Below, one piece after another: positions 1-7,800 of a stretch of 36,005 nt of DNA. The position numbers and the translations under genes are program-made. Source of the DNA: JADFSZ01 sp022560555 [NCBI: PVC group bacterium] (GTDB lineage: Bacteria; GCA-001730085; JADFSZ01); contig JADFSZ010000001.1 of the NCBI GenBank assembly GCA_022560555.1, forward strand, positions 1 through 36,005, given 5' to 3'. A model generated the notes under the pieces. It saw only the letters and a list, made by a program, of their open reading frames with translations, did no database searches and was not told where the DNA came from. Position 1 is the stretch's first letter; every line of letters begins with the position of its first letter.

Positions 1-9
1 ATACCGTAT

Positions 10-57
10 AACCGGAAGCTCATCTGTTAAGCATATATTGCTTTTTTTCCGGTTTTT
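10..57 (+). terminator. Probable intrinsic terminator of an upstream gene
   Basis: A perfect 8-bp inverted repeat (AACCGGAA at 10-17 with TTCCGGTT at 47-54) encloses a small inner hairpin (AAGCA/TGCTT around TATAT) and runs into TTT. The layout fits a Rho-independent terminator for a gene left of the window. The loop is long and the U-tract short, so this is only moderately sure. Confidence 0.45.
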
Positions 58-100
58 GAGTATTATAACCCCTCTATTATCAACAAGGTATTGATTTTGT

Positions 101-173
101 GGGGCTGTGGTGCAGTTGGGAGCACATCTGCATGGCATGCAGGAGGTCAGGGGTTCGACTCCCCTCAGCTCCA
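101..173 (+). tRNA. tRNA-Ala (anticodon GGC)
   Basis: The full cloverleaf is visible. The acceptor stem is GGGGCTG (101-107) with CAGCTCC (166-172), and it includes the G3:U70 wobble pair that identifies alanine tRNAs. The D-arm is GTGC/GCAC. The anticodon stem TCTGC/GCAGG has loop ATGGCAT, which places GGC at 134-136. The T-arm is AGGGG-TTCGACT-CCCCT. The discriminator base is A173. The 3' CCA is not encoded, so it must be added by the CCA-adding enzyme. The tRNA reads alanine codons ending in C or U. Confidence 0.97.
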
Positions 174-258
174 TTTATTCTAACCATTGTGGACACACGT
201 GTTAACGTAAGCGCCTCATTATAGACGCTTATCGGCCTTAATCAAGAGAAATCAAACC

Positions 259-1671
259 ATGAATGTCACTCGCCCAAACTCGTTAGGCTTTATCTTTATA
301 CTTGTCATCTTTCTGATAGCTATAATGGCGCCTTATTCGCAGACTGAGGAAGAGAATATTGTTGTGATTTGCCCTATCAATGGAGAAATCAATAAAGGAA
401 TGGCCTACTTCATTCATCGGGCCCTTGAGGAAGCCAAATCTAAAAATGCTAAACTGATCATCTTTGAAATTGATACGAACGGAGGCCGGCTTGATGCAAC
501 GGAAGAGATCATGCAGATGCTTCTCTCCTCCTCCATCCCAACGGCAAGTTTTATTAACAATAAGGCCTTTTCGGCCGGAGCTTTTATCGCGGTTGCAACC
601 GACAAAATTTATATGTCTCCGGCAAGCGTTATCGGCGCGGCAACACCTGTTTCGGTCTCATCGACCGGAAGTCCTCAAGAAACATCCAGTTCTTTTGAAG
701 AAAAAATCACATCCGGAACAAAAGCCCTCATAAAAACGGCAGCTCAACACAATGGACATCCGGATGACATCGTATCTGCCATGGTTGACAGGGATATCAA
801 AATCAGGGGAGTCATCGAGCAAGGGAAACTTCTCACTCTCACAAATATCGAAGCGGAATCAAAGAAAATTCAATTGTCATTGGGAACCGTCAAAAACATC
901 GATGAATTACTCGAAAGAGAAAATATGTCGGATTACACAGTCGAAGAAATTATTCCGTCATGGTCCGAGGGTCTCGCCCTTCTCATAACGAACTCAGGCG
1001 TTTCGGGTGTTCTTATGATGATTGGCATGATGAGCATTTACCTCGAATTTAAAACCCCCGGTTGGGGGCTCGGAGGCACGTTGGCTCTGATATGTTTTGC
1101 GCTGTTTTTCTGGGGACACCGTATCGCGGGATTAGCCGGCATGGAGGATCTTCTTCTTTTTGGCATTGGCGCGATCCTCTTAGCTATTGAAATATTTTTT
1201 ATCCCCGGATTTGGATACGCGGGCATCCTTGGTCTAATCTGCGTCTTTATCTCCCTCGTCTTGGCCATGATTCGAAGACCCATTTTTATCCCCCAAGGTG
1301 AATCTTTTTGGCCGACTCAAATGCCGAATTTAGCCGGCCCGTCACTCTCGCTTTCTATCGCTGTTATCGGCTCCGCGGCGGGAATCGTTATGCTCTCAAA
1401 GTATCTTCCCCGAACAAAATTATGGTCCAGCTTTGCCCTGCTTAAGGAACAAAGAAAAGATCTGGGCTATTCAACAGCGATCAAGGATTTTAAAAACCTG
1501 CATATCGGCCAAGCGGGGCAAACATTGACAATTTTACGGCCCTCTGGTAAGGTCCAGATTAATGATAAGCAGTACGATGTTCTTACAGAAGATGTGTTCA
1601 TCGAAAAAGACACCCGTGTCAAAATCATCCGCATCGATGGAAACACAATTTTCGTAGAAAAGCTCAGTTAA
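259..1671 (+). CDS. nfeD: Long NfeD: membrane-bound ClpP-class serine protease
   Basis: This 470-residue protein has the long-form NfeD layout: a signal/anchor helix at about residues 10-25, a ClpP/crotonase-fold protease domain at about 30-230, four or five membrane helices at about 235-390, and a C-terminal OB-fold (NfeD domain) at about 410-470. The protease part contains DTNGGRLDA and KAFSAGAFIA. S105 is the likely nucleophile, and K149 is a plausible partner by analogy with the stomatin-operon protease of Pyrococcus. The family pairs with stomatin/flotillin proteins in membrane quality control. The next two genes are a short NfeD and FloA, which is the canonical arrangement. There is 1 bp between this stop and the next start. 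The ribosome site is weak (AAGAGA about 12 bases upstream), but this ATG begins just before the signal helix. Confidence 0.93.
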   Translation: MNVTRPNSLGFIFILVIFLIAIMAPYSQTEEENIVVICPINGEINKGMAYFIHRALEEAKSKNAKLIIFEIDTNGGRLDATEEIMQMLLSSSIPTASFINNKAFSAGAFIAVATDKIYMSPASVIGAATPVSVSSTGSPQETSSSFEEKITSGTKALIKTAAQHNGHPDDIVSAMVDRDIKIRGVIEQGKLLTLTNIEAESKKIQLSLGTVKNIDELLERENMSDYTVEEIIPSWSEGLALLITNSGVSGVLMMIGMMSIYLEFKTPGWGLGGTLALICFALFFWGHRIAGLAGMEDLLLFGIGAILLAIEIFFIPGFGYAGILGLICVFISLVLAMIRRPIFIPQGESFWPTQMPNLAGPSLSLSIAVIGSAAGIVMLSKYLPRTKLWSSFALLKEQRKDLGYSTAIKDFKNLHIGQAGQTLTILRPSGKVQINDKQYDVLTEDVFIEKDTRVKIIRIDGNTIFVEKLS

Positions 1672-1672
1672 A

Positions 1673-2158
1673 ATGGCACTTTCCACGCTTCATATCATTT
1701 TGTTTTACGTGATCGGGCTTGTCTTGATTTACCTCGAGATTTATCTGCCCGGAGGCATACTGGGAATTTTGGGGACCATTTCTATACTGGCCAGTATGGG
1801 AGGCACGTTTCAAAATTTTGGACCTGAGAAAGGCTTGCTTTTCACTATTATCGAACTCATTGGATGTATTTTCTTTCTCATCATCGGGATCAAATTTCTT
1901 CCTCGGACAAAAGCCGGAAAAAGGCTGATTTTAAGTGCATCTATGTCCACGGATGAAGGCTACACGTCGGTCAACACGGCGCTCGAAAATTTGACCGGCA
2001 AAATCGGGGTAACGGTGACGCATTTAAGACCGGCCGGCGTCGTTAAAATCGACAAACACCGTTACGACGTTGTCACTCAGGGTGAATACATTGAAAATGA
2101 GGCCCCCATCAAAGTGATTCAAGTTGAAGGCAATCGTGTGGTCGTTAAGGCCATCTAA
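1673..2158 (+). CDS. Short NfeD membrane protein (OB-fold)
   Basis: At 161 residues this protein has the short NfeD layout without a protease domain. Hydrophobic helices lie at about residues 5-25, 27-47 and 58-78, followed by a soluble OB-fold at about 95-161. Its C-terminal half resembles that of the preceding long NfeD: a G-x-x-G-x-x-x-T-x-L-R-P-x-G pattern and a YDVVTxGEYIE stretch recur in both. Short NfeD proteins are thought to bind flotillin-like partners in the membrane. The gene is wedged between long nfeD (1-bp gap) and floA, and is almost certainly cotranscribed with both. Confidence 0.9.
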   Translation: MALSTLHIILFYVIGLVLIYLEIYLPGGILGILGTISILASMGGTFQNFGPEKGLLFTIIELIGCIFFLIIGIKFLPRTKAGKRLILSASMSTDEGYTSVNTALENLTGKIGVTVTHLRPAGVVKIDKHRYDVVTQGEYIENEAPIKVIQVEGNRVVVKAI

Positions 2159-2167
2159 AGATGGCCT
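2148..2167 (+). other. Hairpin enclosing the stop codon of short nfeD
   Basis: A perfect 8-bp stem, AGGCCATC (2148-2155) with GATGGCCT (2160-2167), has a four-base loop TAAA that contains the TAA stop (2156-2158). No U-tract follows, so it is not a standard terminator. It could stabilise the nfeD message or uncouple floA translation. Confidence 0.6.
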
Positions 2168-2226
2168 AGTTCGTAGTTGGGAGTAAAAATCTCCGAACCC
2201 CGAACTCTTAACTCTAAACTCTTAAA
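2167..2226 (+). repeat. Degenerate 7-bp tandem repeat before floA
   Basis: The second half (2192-2226) is five consecutive 7-bp units of type TCCGAAC or TCTTAAC, with neighbours matching at 4 to 6 of 7 positions. The first part (2167-2187) holds about three more units of type TAGTTCG. The array fills nearly the whole gap between short nfeD and floA and ends just before the floA ribosome site. Similar arrays with other unit sequences recur elsewhere in the window. Confidence 0.7.
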
Positions 2227-2237
2227 AGGAGCTCATC

Positions 2238-3254
2238 ATGCCCGTGTTATTTATTTTACTCGCCATCCTGATCGTTATGGGAATCATCTTTTTAAAATTC
2301 TTCAAGCTCTGGCTGCAAGCCTTACTCTCCAACGCACCCGTGGCTTTATTCAGCCTTATCGGAATGAGTCTAAGGAAAGTAAACCCAACGATCATCGTAA
2401 ACGCACGTATCACAGCCCTCAAGGCCGGCATACCCGTTGAGACGAATGATCTTGAAGCTCACTACTTGGCGGGCGGAAATGTTATCCGGGTTGTTCAAGC
2501 CCTGATCGTGGCCAACAAAGCCAATATGGAATTGTCCTGGAAACAAGCAACCGCCATCGATCTTGCCGGGCGTGACATTCTCCAAGCCGTTCAAGCCAGC
2601 GTCAAACCAATCGTCATTGACTGCCCCGCTTCCGACAGTCCTAACTCGACGATAGCCGCTGTAGCTATGGATGGCATCCAGATAAAAGCGAAAGCTCGTG
2701 TAACAGTCCGGACGAATTTACAGCGCCTGGTGGGAGGCGCAACAGAAGAAACCATCATCGCCCGTGTCGGTGAAGGGATTGTTTCAACCATTGGAAGTTC
2801 AGAATCATATAAAAAGGTTCTTGAAAATCCGGACCTCATTTCCAAAAATGTCTTATCCAAGGGATTAGACGCCGGAACCGCGTTTGAGATAGTGTCTATC
2901 GACATCGCCGATGTCGATGTCGGAGCCAATATTGGGGCCGACCTGCAAACACAACAGGCAGAAGCCGATAAACGAATCGCACAAGCACGTGCTGAGAGCC
3001 GGCGAGCCATGGCAGTTGCTGAAGAACAGGAAATGATAGCCAGGGCTCAGGAAATGCGCGCGAAGGTCATCGAGGCCGAAGCTCAGATTCCTAAAGCCAT
3101 ATCTCAAGCTTTTATAGACGGAAATCTCGGTGTTATGGACTACTACAATCTCAAGAACATCCAATCTGATACCGGCATGAGAGACTCAATTTCAAAAGGC
3201 ACAAAAAGCGATAAGAAGAAGTCGGATCTTGAAGACGAAGGCAAAACTAAATAG
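2238..3254 (+). CDS. floA: FloA flotillin-like scaffold protein
   Basis: This 338-residue protein matches the FloA (former UPF0365/YqfA) family: an N-terminal membrane hairpin at about residues 1-45, an SPFH-like domain at about 50-230, and a charged Ala/Glu-rich helical region at about 235-290. The family forms oligomeric scaffolds in functional membrane microdomains. The length fits the usual 330 or so residues. The last 25 residues are Lys/Asp/Glu-rich and look family-variable. A good ribosome site, AAAGGAG, lies about 7 bases before the ATG. The preceding nfeD genes support the assignment. Confidence 0.94.
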   Translation: MPVLFILLAILIVMGIIFLKFFKLWLQALLSNAPVALFSLIGMSLRKVNPTIIVNARITALKAGIPVETNDLEAHYLAGGNVIRVVQALIVANKANMELSWKQATAIDLAGRDILQAVQASVKPIVIDCPASDSPNSTIAAVAMDGIQIKAKARVTVRTNLQRLVGGATEETIIARVGEGIVSTIGSSESYKKVLENPDLISKNVLSKGLDAGTAFEIVSIDIADVDVGANIGADLQTQQAEADKRIAQARAESRRAMAVAEEQEMIARAQEMRAKVIEAEAQIPKAISQAFIDGNLGVMDYYNLKNIQSDTGMRDSISKGTKSDKKKSDLEDEGKTK

Positions 3255-3445
3255 GAACGGAAATATTATTTGTGACAAGTGAAGCACAAAACAGGCTTCA
3301 TCCTAAGTCTGGAACCCTATAAGGCCAATTTTCCCATGAGCAAAGCTCCTGAAAAAATTGACACAAGCTTTCAGGGTTGCCAATCCAGGATGAACCCGTG
3401 CATGGTTTCAACGTGGGTCTGGAACCTGACAAGCCCGTGCATAAT
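3255..3445. other. Intergenic stretch with a 10-bp direct repeat
   Basis: This gap between convergent floA and the lipoprotein gene holds no convincing gene. GTCTGGAACC occurs at 3307-3316 and again at 3417-3426, each followed shortly by an AAG-GCC-like element. CCCGTGCAT also occurs twice (about 3394 and 3433), and TTCATCCT near 3297 has an inverted copy near 3387. It may be a decayed repeat element, but I do not recognise it. Confidence 0.35.
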
Positions 3446-3470
3446 TTTAGAAGAGCTTCGCTCTTCTAAA
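3446..3470. terminator. Bidirectional terminator hairpin
   Basis: A perfect 11-bp inverted repeat, TTTAGAAGAGC (3446-3456) with GCTCTTCTAAA (3460-3470), has a TTC triloop. It sits between convergent genes, immediately after the lipoprotein stop (3473-3475). The A/T-rich ends provide short U-tracts in both directions, so it probably serves both floA (+) and the lipoprotein gene (-). Confidence 0.65.
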
Positions 3471-3472
3471 CA

Positions 3473-3940
3473 TTAGGCGTTCGAGAAGCGAAGATTATCG
3501 GAAGGCCAGGCCTGTCGATCGGGGCCGAGAAATCCAACAGCCGCTATGGTCCCTTTCTGATCGTTCCCATAGATTACAAGTTGTTTGCCAGAGAAATCAT
3601 TCGTGGTTTTTTTAGAAAGGCCAATGTCATCTGGTAATTTTGGGCCCCGGTAGGCATGATACACATCTTCACCTTCCGATTTTGACGGAGGCCAAAGAGC
3701 CGCGGCATACGCAGTAAATAAGAATTCAATGAAATCCGACGGTCTTTTTTCAGGATAAAGAGATACAAATACTGTCGCCTTAATATTCTTCGGCTCCAAC
3801 ATAGTTTCTACAACTCTGGCCGCCTGTTCAAATTCTGCCTCCCCTCTCCCCTTCTTTTCGCACCCCGAACTTAAGAGAACAAGCACGATCAAGAAAATCA
3901 TGCGAGCAGATCTTAACATCACATTATGAGTCCGATTCAT
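3473..3940 (-). CDS. Putative lipoprotein of unknown function
   Basis: I do not recognise a family for this 155-residue protein. It starts with a basic n-region, a hydrophobic run (IFLIVLVLL) and a lipobox ending in SSGC, so Cys27 would be lipidated after signal peptidase II cleavage. The mature part is short, soluble and mixed in charge, and begins EKKGRGEAEF. A start at the internal Met8 would still give a normal lipoprotein signal, and neither start has a clear ribosome site. The gene stands alone on the minus strand with its own likely promoter near 4093-4120 and a hairpin terminator after the stop. Confidence 0.65.
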   Translation of the reverse strand: MNRTHNVMLRSARMIFLIVLVLLSSGCEKKGRGEAEFEQAARVVETMLEPKNIKATVFVSLYPEKRPSDFIEFLFTAYAAALWPPSKSEGEDVYHAYRGPKLPDDIGLSKKTTNDFSGKQLVIYGNDQKGTIAAVGFLGPDRQAWPSDNLRFSNA

Positions 3941-4092
3941 GGATAATATTTTTTGCTTTCCGAAACGCTGGATTCAGCCCGGTTTCTCTCTATGAGTCAA
4001 AGTCCTTATGATATGCGGGGGCCTTCATCGCTTGAACACCCTATTTTGGGTTGCTTGCGACATTATAAAATTTGATTTCATCTATGTCAATT

Positions 4093-4120
4093 ATTATCAC
4101 GTTTGGCCAATTTTTGTCAA
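4093..4120 (-). promoter_or_regulatory. Putative sigma70 promoter for the lipoprotein gene
   Basis: On the minus strand TTGACA (complement of 4115-4120) and GATAAT (complement of 4093-4098) are separated by 16 bp. The spacer contains the palindrome TTGGCCAA. The predicted transcript would have a leader of about 145 bases before the start codon at 3940. Confidence 0.45.
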
Positions 4121-4218
4121 TATACACAAGATTAAACACTCAAACATATCGATTTACACAAAAAATAGGTCGATTTCATCTCTCGCCTGTTTTAATATTT
4201 CATGAAATTGGAATTTTC

Positions 4219-4247
4219 TTGCTAAATGCGAATTTTTCGAGTATATT
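4219..4247 (+). promoter_or_regulatory. Putative sigma70 promoter for the DUF423 operon
   Basis: TTGCTA (4219-4224) and TATATT (4242-4247) are spaced by 17 bp. The predicted start near 4254 gives a leader of about 25 bases before the ATG at 4280. Confidence 0.6.
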
Positions 4248-4279
4248 CTTGAAAAAATGAACAAAAATGATTACAGACA

Positions 4280-4672
4280 ATGTATCTTTCTAAAATTATG
4301 CAAATTTTCGGCGCTTTCGGAGCCTTTGGAGCTGGCTTAGGTGTAGTCCTGGGAGCTTTTGCCGCGCATGGGCTCAAGGCAAAAATTTCACCTGAACAGC
4401 TCGCTATTTTTGACACCGGTGTCCGCTATCAAATGATTCATTCTTTAGCCCTTATCCTTGTGGTATGTCTTCAGGGGCGTCTAGACGAATTCTGGCTCAA
4501 GGGAGCGGGATTTGGTTTCATCCTGGGAATCCTCATCTTTTCGGGAAGCCTCTACCTTCTCGTATTCACGCATACAAAAACATGGGGGGCTGTCACACCC
4601 ATTGGCGGTATCTTTTTTATTTTAGCCTGGGCCGCGCTTTTTATGGGTTTTGTAAGGACCTCATCGCTATGA
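4280..4672 (+). CDS. DUF423 small membrane protein
   Basis: This 130-residue protein has four hydrophobic segments at about residues 8-28, 50-65, 75-95 and 104-124. It carries the family hallmarks GAFAAHGL near the first helix and YQMIHSLALI, which identify DUF423 (YgdD/YwdK-type) inner-membrane proteins of unknown function. The length is normal for the family. Its TGA overlaps the next ATG as ATGA at 4669-4672, so translation is probably coupled to the DUF4202 gene. Confidence 0.9.
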   Translation: MYLSKIMQIFGAFGAFGAGLGVVLGAFAAHGLKAKISPEQLAIFDTGVRYQMIHSLALILVVCLQGRLDEFWLKGAGFGFILGILIFSGSLYLLVFTHTKTWGAVTPIGGIFFILAWAALFMGFVRTSSL

Positions 4673-5271
4673 ACAAACCCCAAGAATCTGTTTGTTTTCA
4701 AAAAGCAATAGCCCTCATTGATGAGGAAAATCAGCTAGATCCCAGACAAGAAATTTTAGAGCAGGGGTCTTTTGGATTTGAGTATCTTTACTCTGATCAT
4801 GTCACTCGTTGGATGTATCGGATCACAGATAATCCCGGAGAAAGTCTTTTACTCGCAGCACGAGCCATCCACATTCGCCGCTGGGAAAAACCTCGAAACA
4901 CATTTCCGATGGATCGAAAGGGTTATCGCCAGTGGCGCAGAACTTTAGCTCTATTTCATGCGGACATAACAAAAGACATCCTCCGGCAAACCGGATACGG
5001 TGAACAAACAATCACAGAGGTCACGGATCTCATCACAAAGAAACACTTCCCCAAACATCCGGACAGCCAAATACTAGAAGATGCTCTAACCCTCGTATTT
5101 TTGGAGACCCAGCTTTCGGACTTTATTCAAAAGACCGATCATGATAAAGTCATTGGTGTCATACAGAAAACGTGGAAAAAAATGTCCGATCAGGCCCACA
5201 CGCTTGCCATGGACATTGCCTATGATCCAAACACAAAAACGATCCTGACAGAAGCGCTCAACAAGGAATAG
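4669..5271 (+). CDS. DUF4202 protein
   Basis: This 200-residue soluble protein has the DUF4202 pattern: [21 protein letters not shown] and a later [13 protein letters not shown] segment. The conserved His, Arg, Asp and Glu residues suggest a metal- or phosphate-binding helical fold, but no function is established. The frame stays open upstream into the DUF423 gene. ATG 4669 is preferred because the homologous part starts there and it forms an ATGA overlap with the previous stop. Malate dehydrogenase follows after 8 bp. Confidence 0.85.
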   Translation: MNKPQESVCFQKAIALIDEENQLDPRQEILEQGSFGFEYLYSDHVTRWMYRITDNPGESLLLAARAIHIRRWEKPRNTFPMDRKGYRQWRRTLALFHADITKDILRQTGYGEQTITEVTDLITKKHFPKHPDSQILEDALTLVFLETQLSDFIQKTDHDKVIGVIQKTWKKMSDQAHTLAMDIAYDPNTKTILTEALNKE

Positions 5272-5279
5272 TCAAGAAA

Positions 5280-6272
5280 ATGGAAAATGGACTTATACGT
5301 ATTCGTGTTGCCGTTACGGGAGCCGCGGGGCACATCGGGTATGCGCTTCTTTTTCGTATCGCGTCCGGCGCCATGTTCGGTCCTAAAACCGAGATTGATT
5401 TAAACCTACTGGAATTGCCGAATGTTCTATCGGCTTTAGAGGGCGTTCAAATGGAGCTGGATGACTGCGCTCTGCCCCTGCTTCGTTCCGTGACAGTCAC
5501 GGCTGATGAAAATATTGCTTTTAAGGATTGCGATTGGGCCTTACTCATCGGATCTGTTCCCAGAAAAGCCGGTATGGAAAGAAAAGATCTTCTCTCTATC
5601 AACGGAAAAATTTTTATCGGCCAAGGCAAGGCTCTGGATCGATTTGCCAAGCCGACATGCAAAGTACTCGTTGTCGGAAATCCTTGTAACACTAACGCCT
5701 GGATCCTAAAAAGCGTTATGAAAACAATTCCCGCAACCAATGTTTTTGCGATGACGATGCTGGATCAAAACCGGGCTAAATTTCAATTGGCTCTCAAAGC
5801 CGGCGTTCATCCCCATGATGTCACGCACATGGCCATTTGGGGCAATCATTCGAGCACACAGTTTCCGGATTTTTATCATGCTCGTATTTCCTTAAACCCC
5901 GTAACGGACGTGATTGGAGATCTAACATGGCTCCAAAATGATTTTATTAAGACCGTACAGCAGCGCGGGACGGCCATTATAAAAGCGCGAGGAACCTCTT
6001 CAGCCGCATCCGCGGCCAATGCTGTTGTTGATACCGTCAAAAATCTGATCACCCCCACACCGGAAGGGCACTTTTTTTCTGTAGCCGTTTCTTCCGACGG
6101 CAGTTACTCTACACCTGTTGGCCTGATGGTTGGTTTTCCTGTACGTATGTCGGGATCTAACTGGGAAATCGTTCAAAATATCGAGCATAATGAATTTGCA
6201 AAGAAAAAGATCAGTTTGACCATTACGGAGCTTGAAGAAGAAAGAGATGCCGTTAAGGATCTCATTAGCTAA
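5280..6272 (+). CDS. mdh: Malate dehydrogenase
   Basis: This 330-residue cytosolic enzyme interconverts malate and oxaloacetate with NAD(H). It belongs to the LDH/MDH superfamily, MDH type 2 (cytosolic-type) branch. The Rossmann loop GAAGHIG is at residues 14-20. The substrate-binding MERKDLL has R101, followed by GNPCNTNA. The catalytic pair is D162 (LDQNRA, with R165) and H190 (IWGNHSS). All key residues are present and the length is typical. It lies 8 bp after the DUF4202 gene and is probably in the same operon. Confidence 0.96.
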   Translation: MENGLIRIRVAVTGAAGHIGYALLFRIASGAMFGPKTEIDLNLLELPNVLSALEGVQMELDDCALPLLRSVTVTADENIAFKDCDWALLIGSVPRKAGMERKDLLSINGKIFIGQGKALDRFAKPTCKVLVVGNPCNTNAWILKSVMKTIPATNVFAMTMLDQNRAKFQLALKAGVHPHDVTHMAIWGNHSSTQFPDFYHARISLNPVTDVIGDLTWLQNDFIKTVQQRGTAIIKARGTSSAASAANAVVDTVKNLITPTPEGHFFSVAVSSDGSYSTPVGLMVGFPVRMSGSNWEIVQNIEHNEFAKKKISLTITELEEERDAVKDLIS

Positions 6273-6338
6273 ATCTTAATTGTTATTTGAATGTTGGATT
6301 TTTCATATGCGTTTTATTATCAGTTTTTTTGGTTTTAC

Positions 6339-6373
6339 CATTTGTCACTTGTCATTCGGATTTTGTCATTTTT
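6339..6373 (+). repeat. Degenerate 7-bp tandem repeat before ygfZ
   Basis: Five 7-bp units begin with CATTTGT and CACTTGT and fill the space just before the ygfZ start. The block at 6351-6371 matches 34942-34962, near the other end of the window, at 19 of 21 positions. Reading through it in frame with ygfZ gives a hydrophobic signal-like peptide, but that is more likely a by-product of T-rich repeats. Confidence 0.65.
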
Positions 6374-6379
6374 AATATC

Positions 6380-7054
6380 ATGCCTTTATATCAGCTCAAT
6401 AAATCCGTATACCTCCTCTCCCCCCATACAGAGGAATTTATCCAGGGGCTTTCTTCAAACACGATCCACACCCCTCACAATGCTTTTCTTGATATTCACG
6501 GAAAAATCGTTGTGACCTTTGGGCAAATTCTAAGGGACGCCGATCATCTACTGTTTGCGATCGAGAAATCCTTTGAAGAGAAACTTCAAAATCATTTAAA
6601 ACCTTTTCTTGATTTGTCAGATACAGAACTCACGGCAGAGCCTTGGTTCACTTATTTTGATCTTGAAGGAAAATCCCCTTTAGAAGACGGAGATTTAAGC
6701 ATCCCCGAGAAAGAAGGACGCATGATACTGTCCAAAAACAAAAAAGATGCGGGAATATCTCAAGATGAGTTCACGCTTTGGCGCGTTAAAAACAACATCC
6801 CCATGCAAGGGATAGATTACCACCATGAGATGCTTCTCAATGTGGATGATGTTACTTATGTATCATTCACGAAGGGATGTTTTCTAGGCCAAGAAATCAT
6901 CTCCCGCGTTCACAACAAATCCCGTCCACCGAGTAAGCTCGTCGTGAAATACCTAGAAGAATGCACACCCGAAGAGGCTGTAAAGTTAACATCCCGCGTC
7001 AAAGACCCTGATACAAGTAAAGAGATGGGGTTTGTGTTTGTGAAAAATAAATAA
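6380..7054 (+). CDS. ygfZ: YgfZ/GcvT-like folate-binding protein
   Basis: YgfZ proteins use a tetrahydrofolate-binding GcvT-like fold to help maintain or repair Fe-S enzymes. The family signature K-G-C-[YF]-x-G-Q-E appears here as TKGCFLGQEIISR. With start ATG 6380 the protein has 224 residues. That is shorter than the roughly 300 of E. coli YgfZ, and the C-terminal barrel looks reduced. The frame is open upstream to a TTG at 6287, but the extra residues are encoded by a T-rich heptad repeat and are unlikely to be a real signal peptide. Several Fe-S enzymes lie nearby (ThiC, BioB, QueG), which fits the role. Confidence 0.85.
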   Translation: MPLYQLNKSVYLLSPHTEEFIQGLSSNTIHTPHNAFLDIHGKIVVTFGQILRDADHLLFAIEKSFEEKLQNHLKPFLDLSDTELTAEPWFTYFDLEGKSPLEDGDLSIPEKEGRMILSKNKKDAGISQDEFTLWRVKNNIPMQGIDYHHEMLLNVDDVTYVSFTKGCFLGQEIISRVHNKSRPPSKLVVKYLEECTPEEAVKLTSRVKDPDTSKEMGFVFVKNK

Positions 7055-7061
7055 CCCGGAT

Positions 7062-7673
7062 CTACCGAAGGAATGGATTAGTCTTTTTCTGATGTGCCAA
7101 TGTGTCGTACGGCAAGGAATGGTAGTTATGACCCGGATAAATTATCGTTTCGTCGGGTAAGGGAAAGATTTTACTCCGAATGGATTTCAAAAGTGTATCC
7201 TGATCTCCCCCGGGTAAATCCACACGGCCGCAGGAATCAATGAACAAGGTGTCACCGGCTAAAAGATGTCCGGGTGTGTAAAAACAGATACCGCCCGGTG
7301 TATGTCCCGGTGTATGAAGACATGTCACTGAAATAGCCCCAATAGTAATCGTGTCTTGGTCTCGCAGGTTTTTAAGTTCCTTAATGTTGGGTCGGTAATA
7401 CGGGGCCTCTTCTTGAGAAAGATAAACCGGAACAGGAAAGTATTCTAAAATCTGCTCCAACGCATCGATATGATCCGGATGTCCATGTGTGAGTAAAATC
7501 TTTGTAATATTGAGTCCCAAACGTTCGGCTTCAAGCCGAATCGCGGGGGCCTCCCAACCCGCATCGACCAAAGCCGCTTCTTTAGAGGAATCATCTCCAA
7601 GAAAATAGAGAAAATTCTGCATGGGACCCAGTTCCATTTGGTGAATCAACACCCCGTTTGTTTTTTCTGTCAC
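7062..7673 (-). CDS. Metallo-beta-lactamase-fold hydrolase (GloB/YcbL-like)
   Basis: This 203-residue single-domain MBL hydrolase has the complete zinc set: THGHPDH (H63, H65, D67, H68), HTPGHT (H124), GDTLF (D141) and the final YPGH (H182). The size and motif spacing match the YcbL/glyoxalase II-like group, which hydrolyses thioesters such as S-lactoylglutathione-type substrates. The actual substrate cannot be told from sequence. The start is GTG at 7673, supported by GGGAG about 5 bases upstream. The gene converges on ygfZ with a 7-bp gap and has a divergent promoter shared with the thioredoxin-like gene. Confidence 0.9.
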   Translation of the reverse strand: MTEKTNGVLIHQMELGPMQNFLYFLGDDSSKEAALVDAGWEAPAIRLEAERLGLNITKILLTHGHPDHIDALEQILEYFPVPVYLSQEEAPYYRPNIKELKNLRDQDTITIGAISVTCLHTPGHTPGGICFYTPGHLLAGDTLFIDSCGRVDLPGGDQDTLLKSIRSKIFPLPDETIIYPGHNYHSLPYDTLAHQKKTNPFLR

Positions 7674-7703
7674 GATCTCCCTTTTAATGTATGATTCAGT
7701 ATC

Positions 7704-7731
7704 ATTATAAATTAAAATCGGAGTAAATCAA
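7704..7731 (-). promoter_or_regulatory. Putative sigma70 promoter for the MBL hydrolase
   Basis: On the minus strand TTGATT (complement of 7726-7731) and a perfect TATAAT (complement of 7704-7709) are spaced by 16 bp, about 30 bases before the GTG start. It lies back-to-back with the plus-strand promoter at 7737-7764. Confidence 0.65.
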
Positions 7732-7736
7732 TCGGC

Positions 7737-7764
7737 TTGACAGGCCCATTCTCCAATCTATAAT
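7737..7764 (+). promoter_or_regulatory. Consensus sigma70 promoter for thioredoxin-like/FIST pair
   Basis: Perfect TTGACA (7737-7742) and TATAAT (7759-7764) hexamers are separated by 16 bp. This is the strongest promoter match I found in the window. Predicted transcription starts near 7771. Confidence 0.8.
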
Positions 7765-7800
7765 GACCCTTTAACCCATGATTTGCATTGGACGGATTTG

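Larger units (their letters stand above)
3941..4279. other. 339-bp divergent intergenic region
   Basis: This AT-rich region separates the lipoprotein gene (-) from the DUF423 operon (+). It contains one promoter-like pair on each strand, annotated separately, and the palindrome TTGGCCAA at 4103-4110. I see no convincing small gene or RNA gene. Confidence 0.5.

Noticed and set aside
3279-3476. Small 65-codon frame after floA
   Set aside because: No ribosome site or known family. It covers the repeat-rich gap and the terminator hairpin.
4465-4668. Upstream extension of the DUF4202 reading frame
   Set aside because: It overlaps the well-supported DUF423 gene, and the ATGA junction at 4669 gives a natural start.
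6287-6379. Signal peptide on the YgfZ-like protein
   Set aside because: The hydrophobic residues come from T-rich heptad repeats after a TTG codon, and YgfZ proteins are cytosolic.
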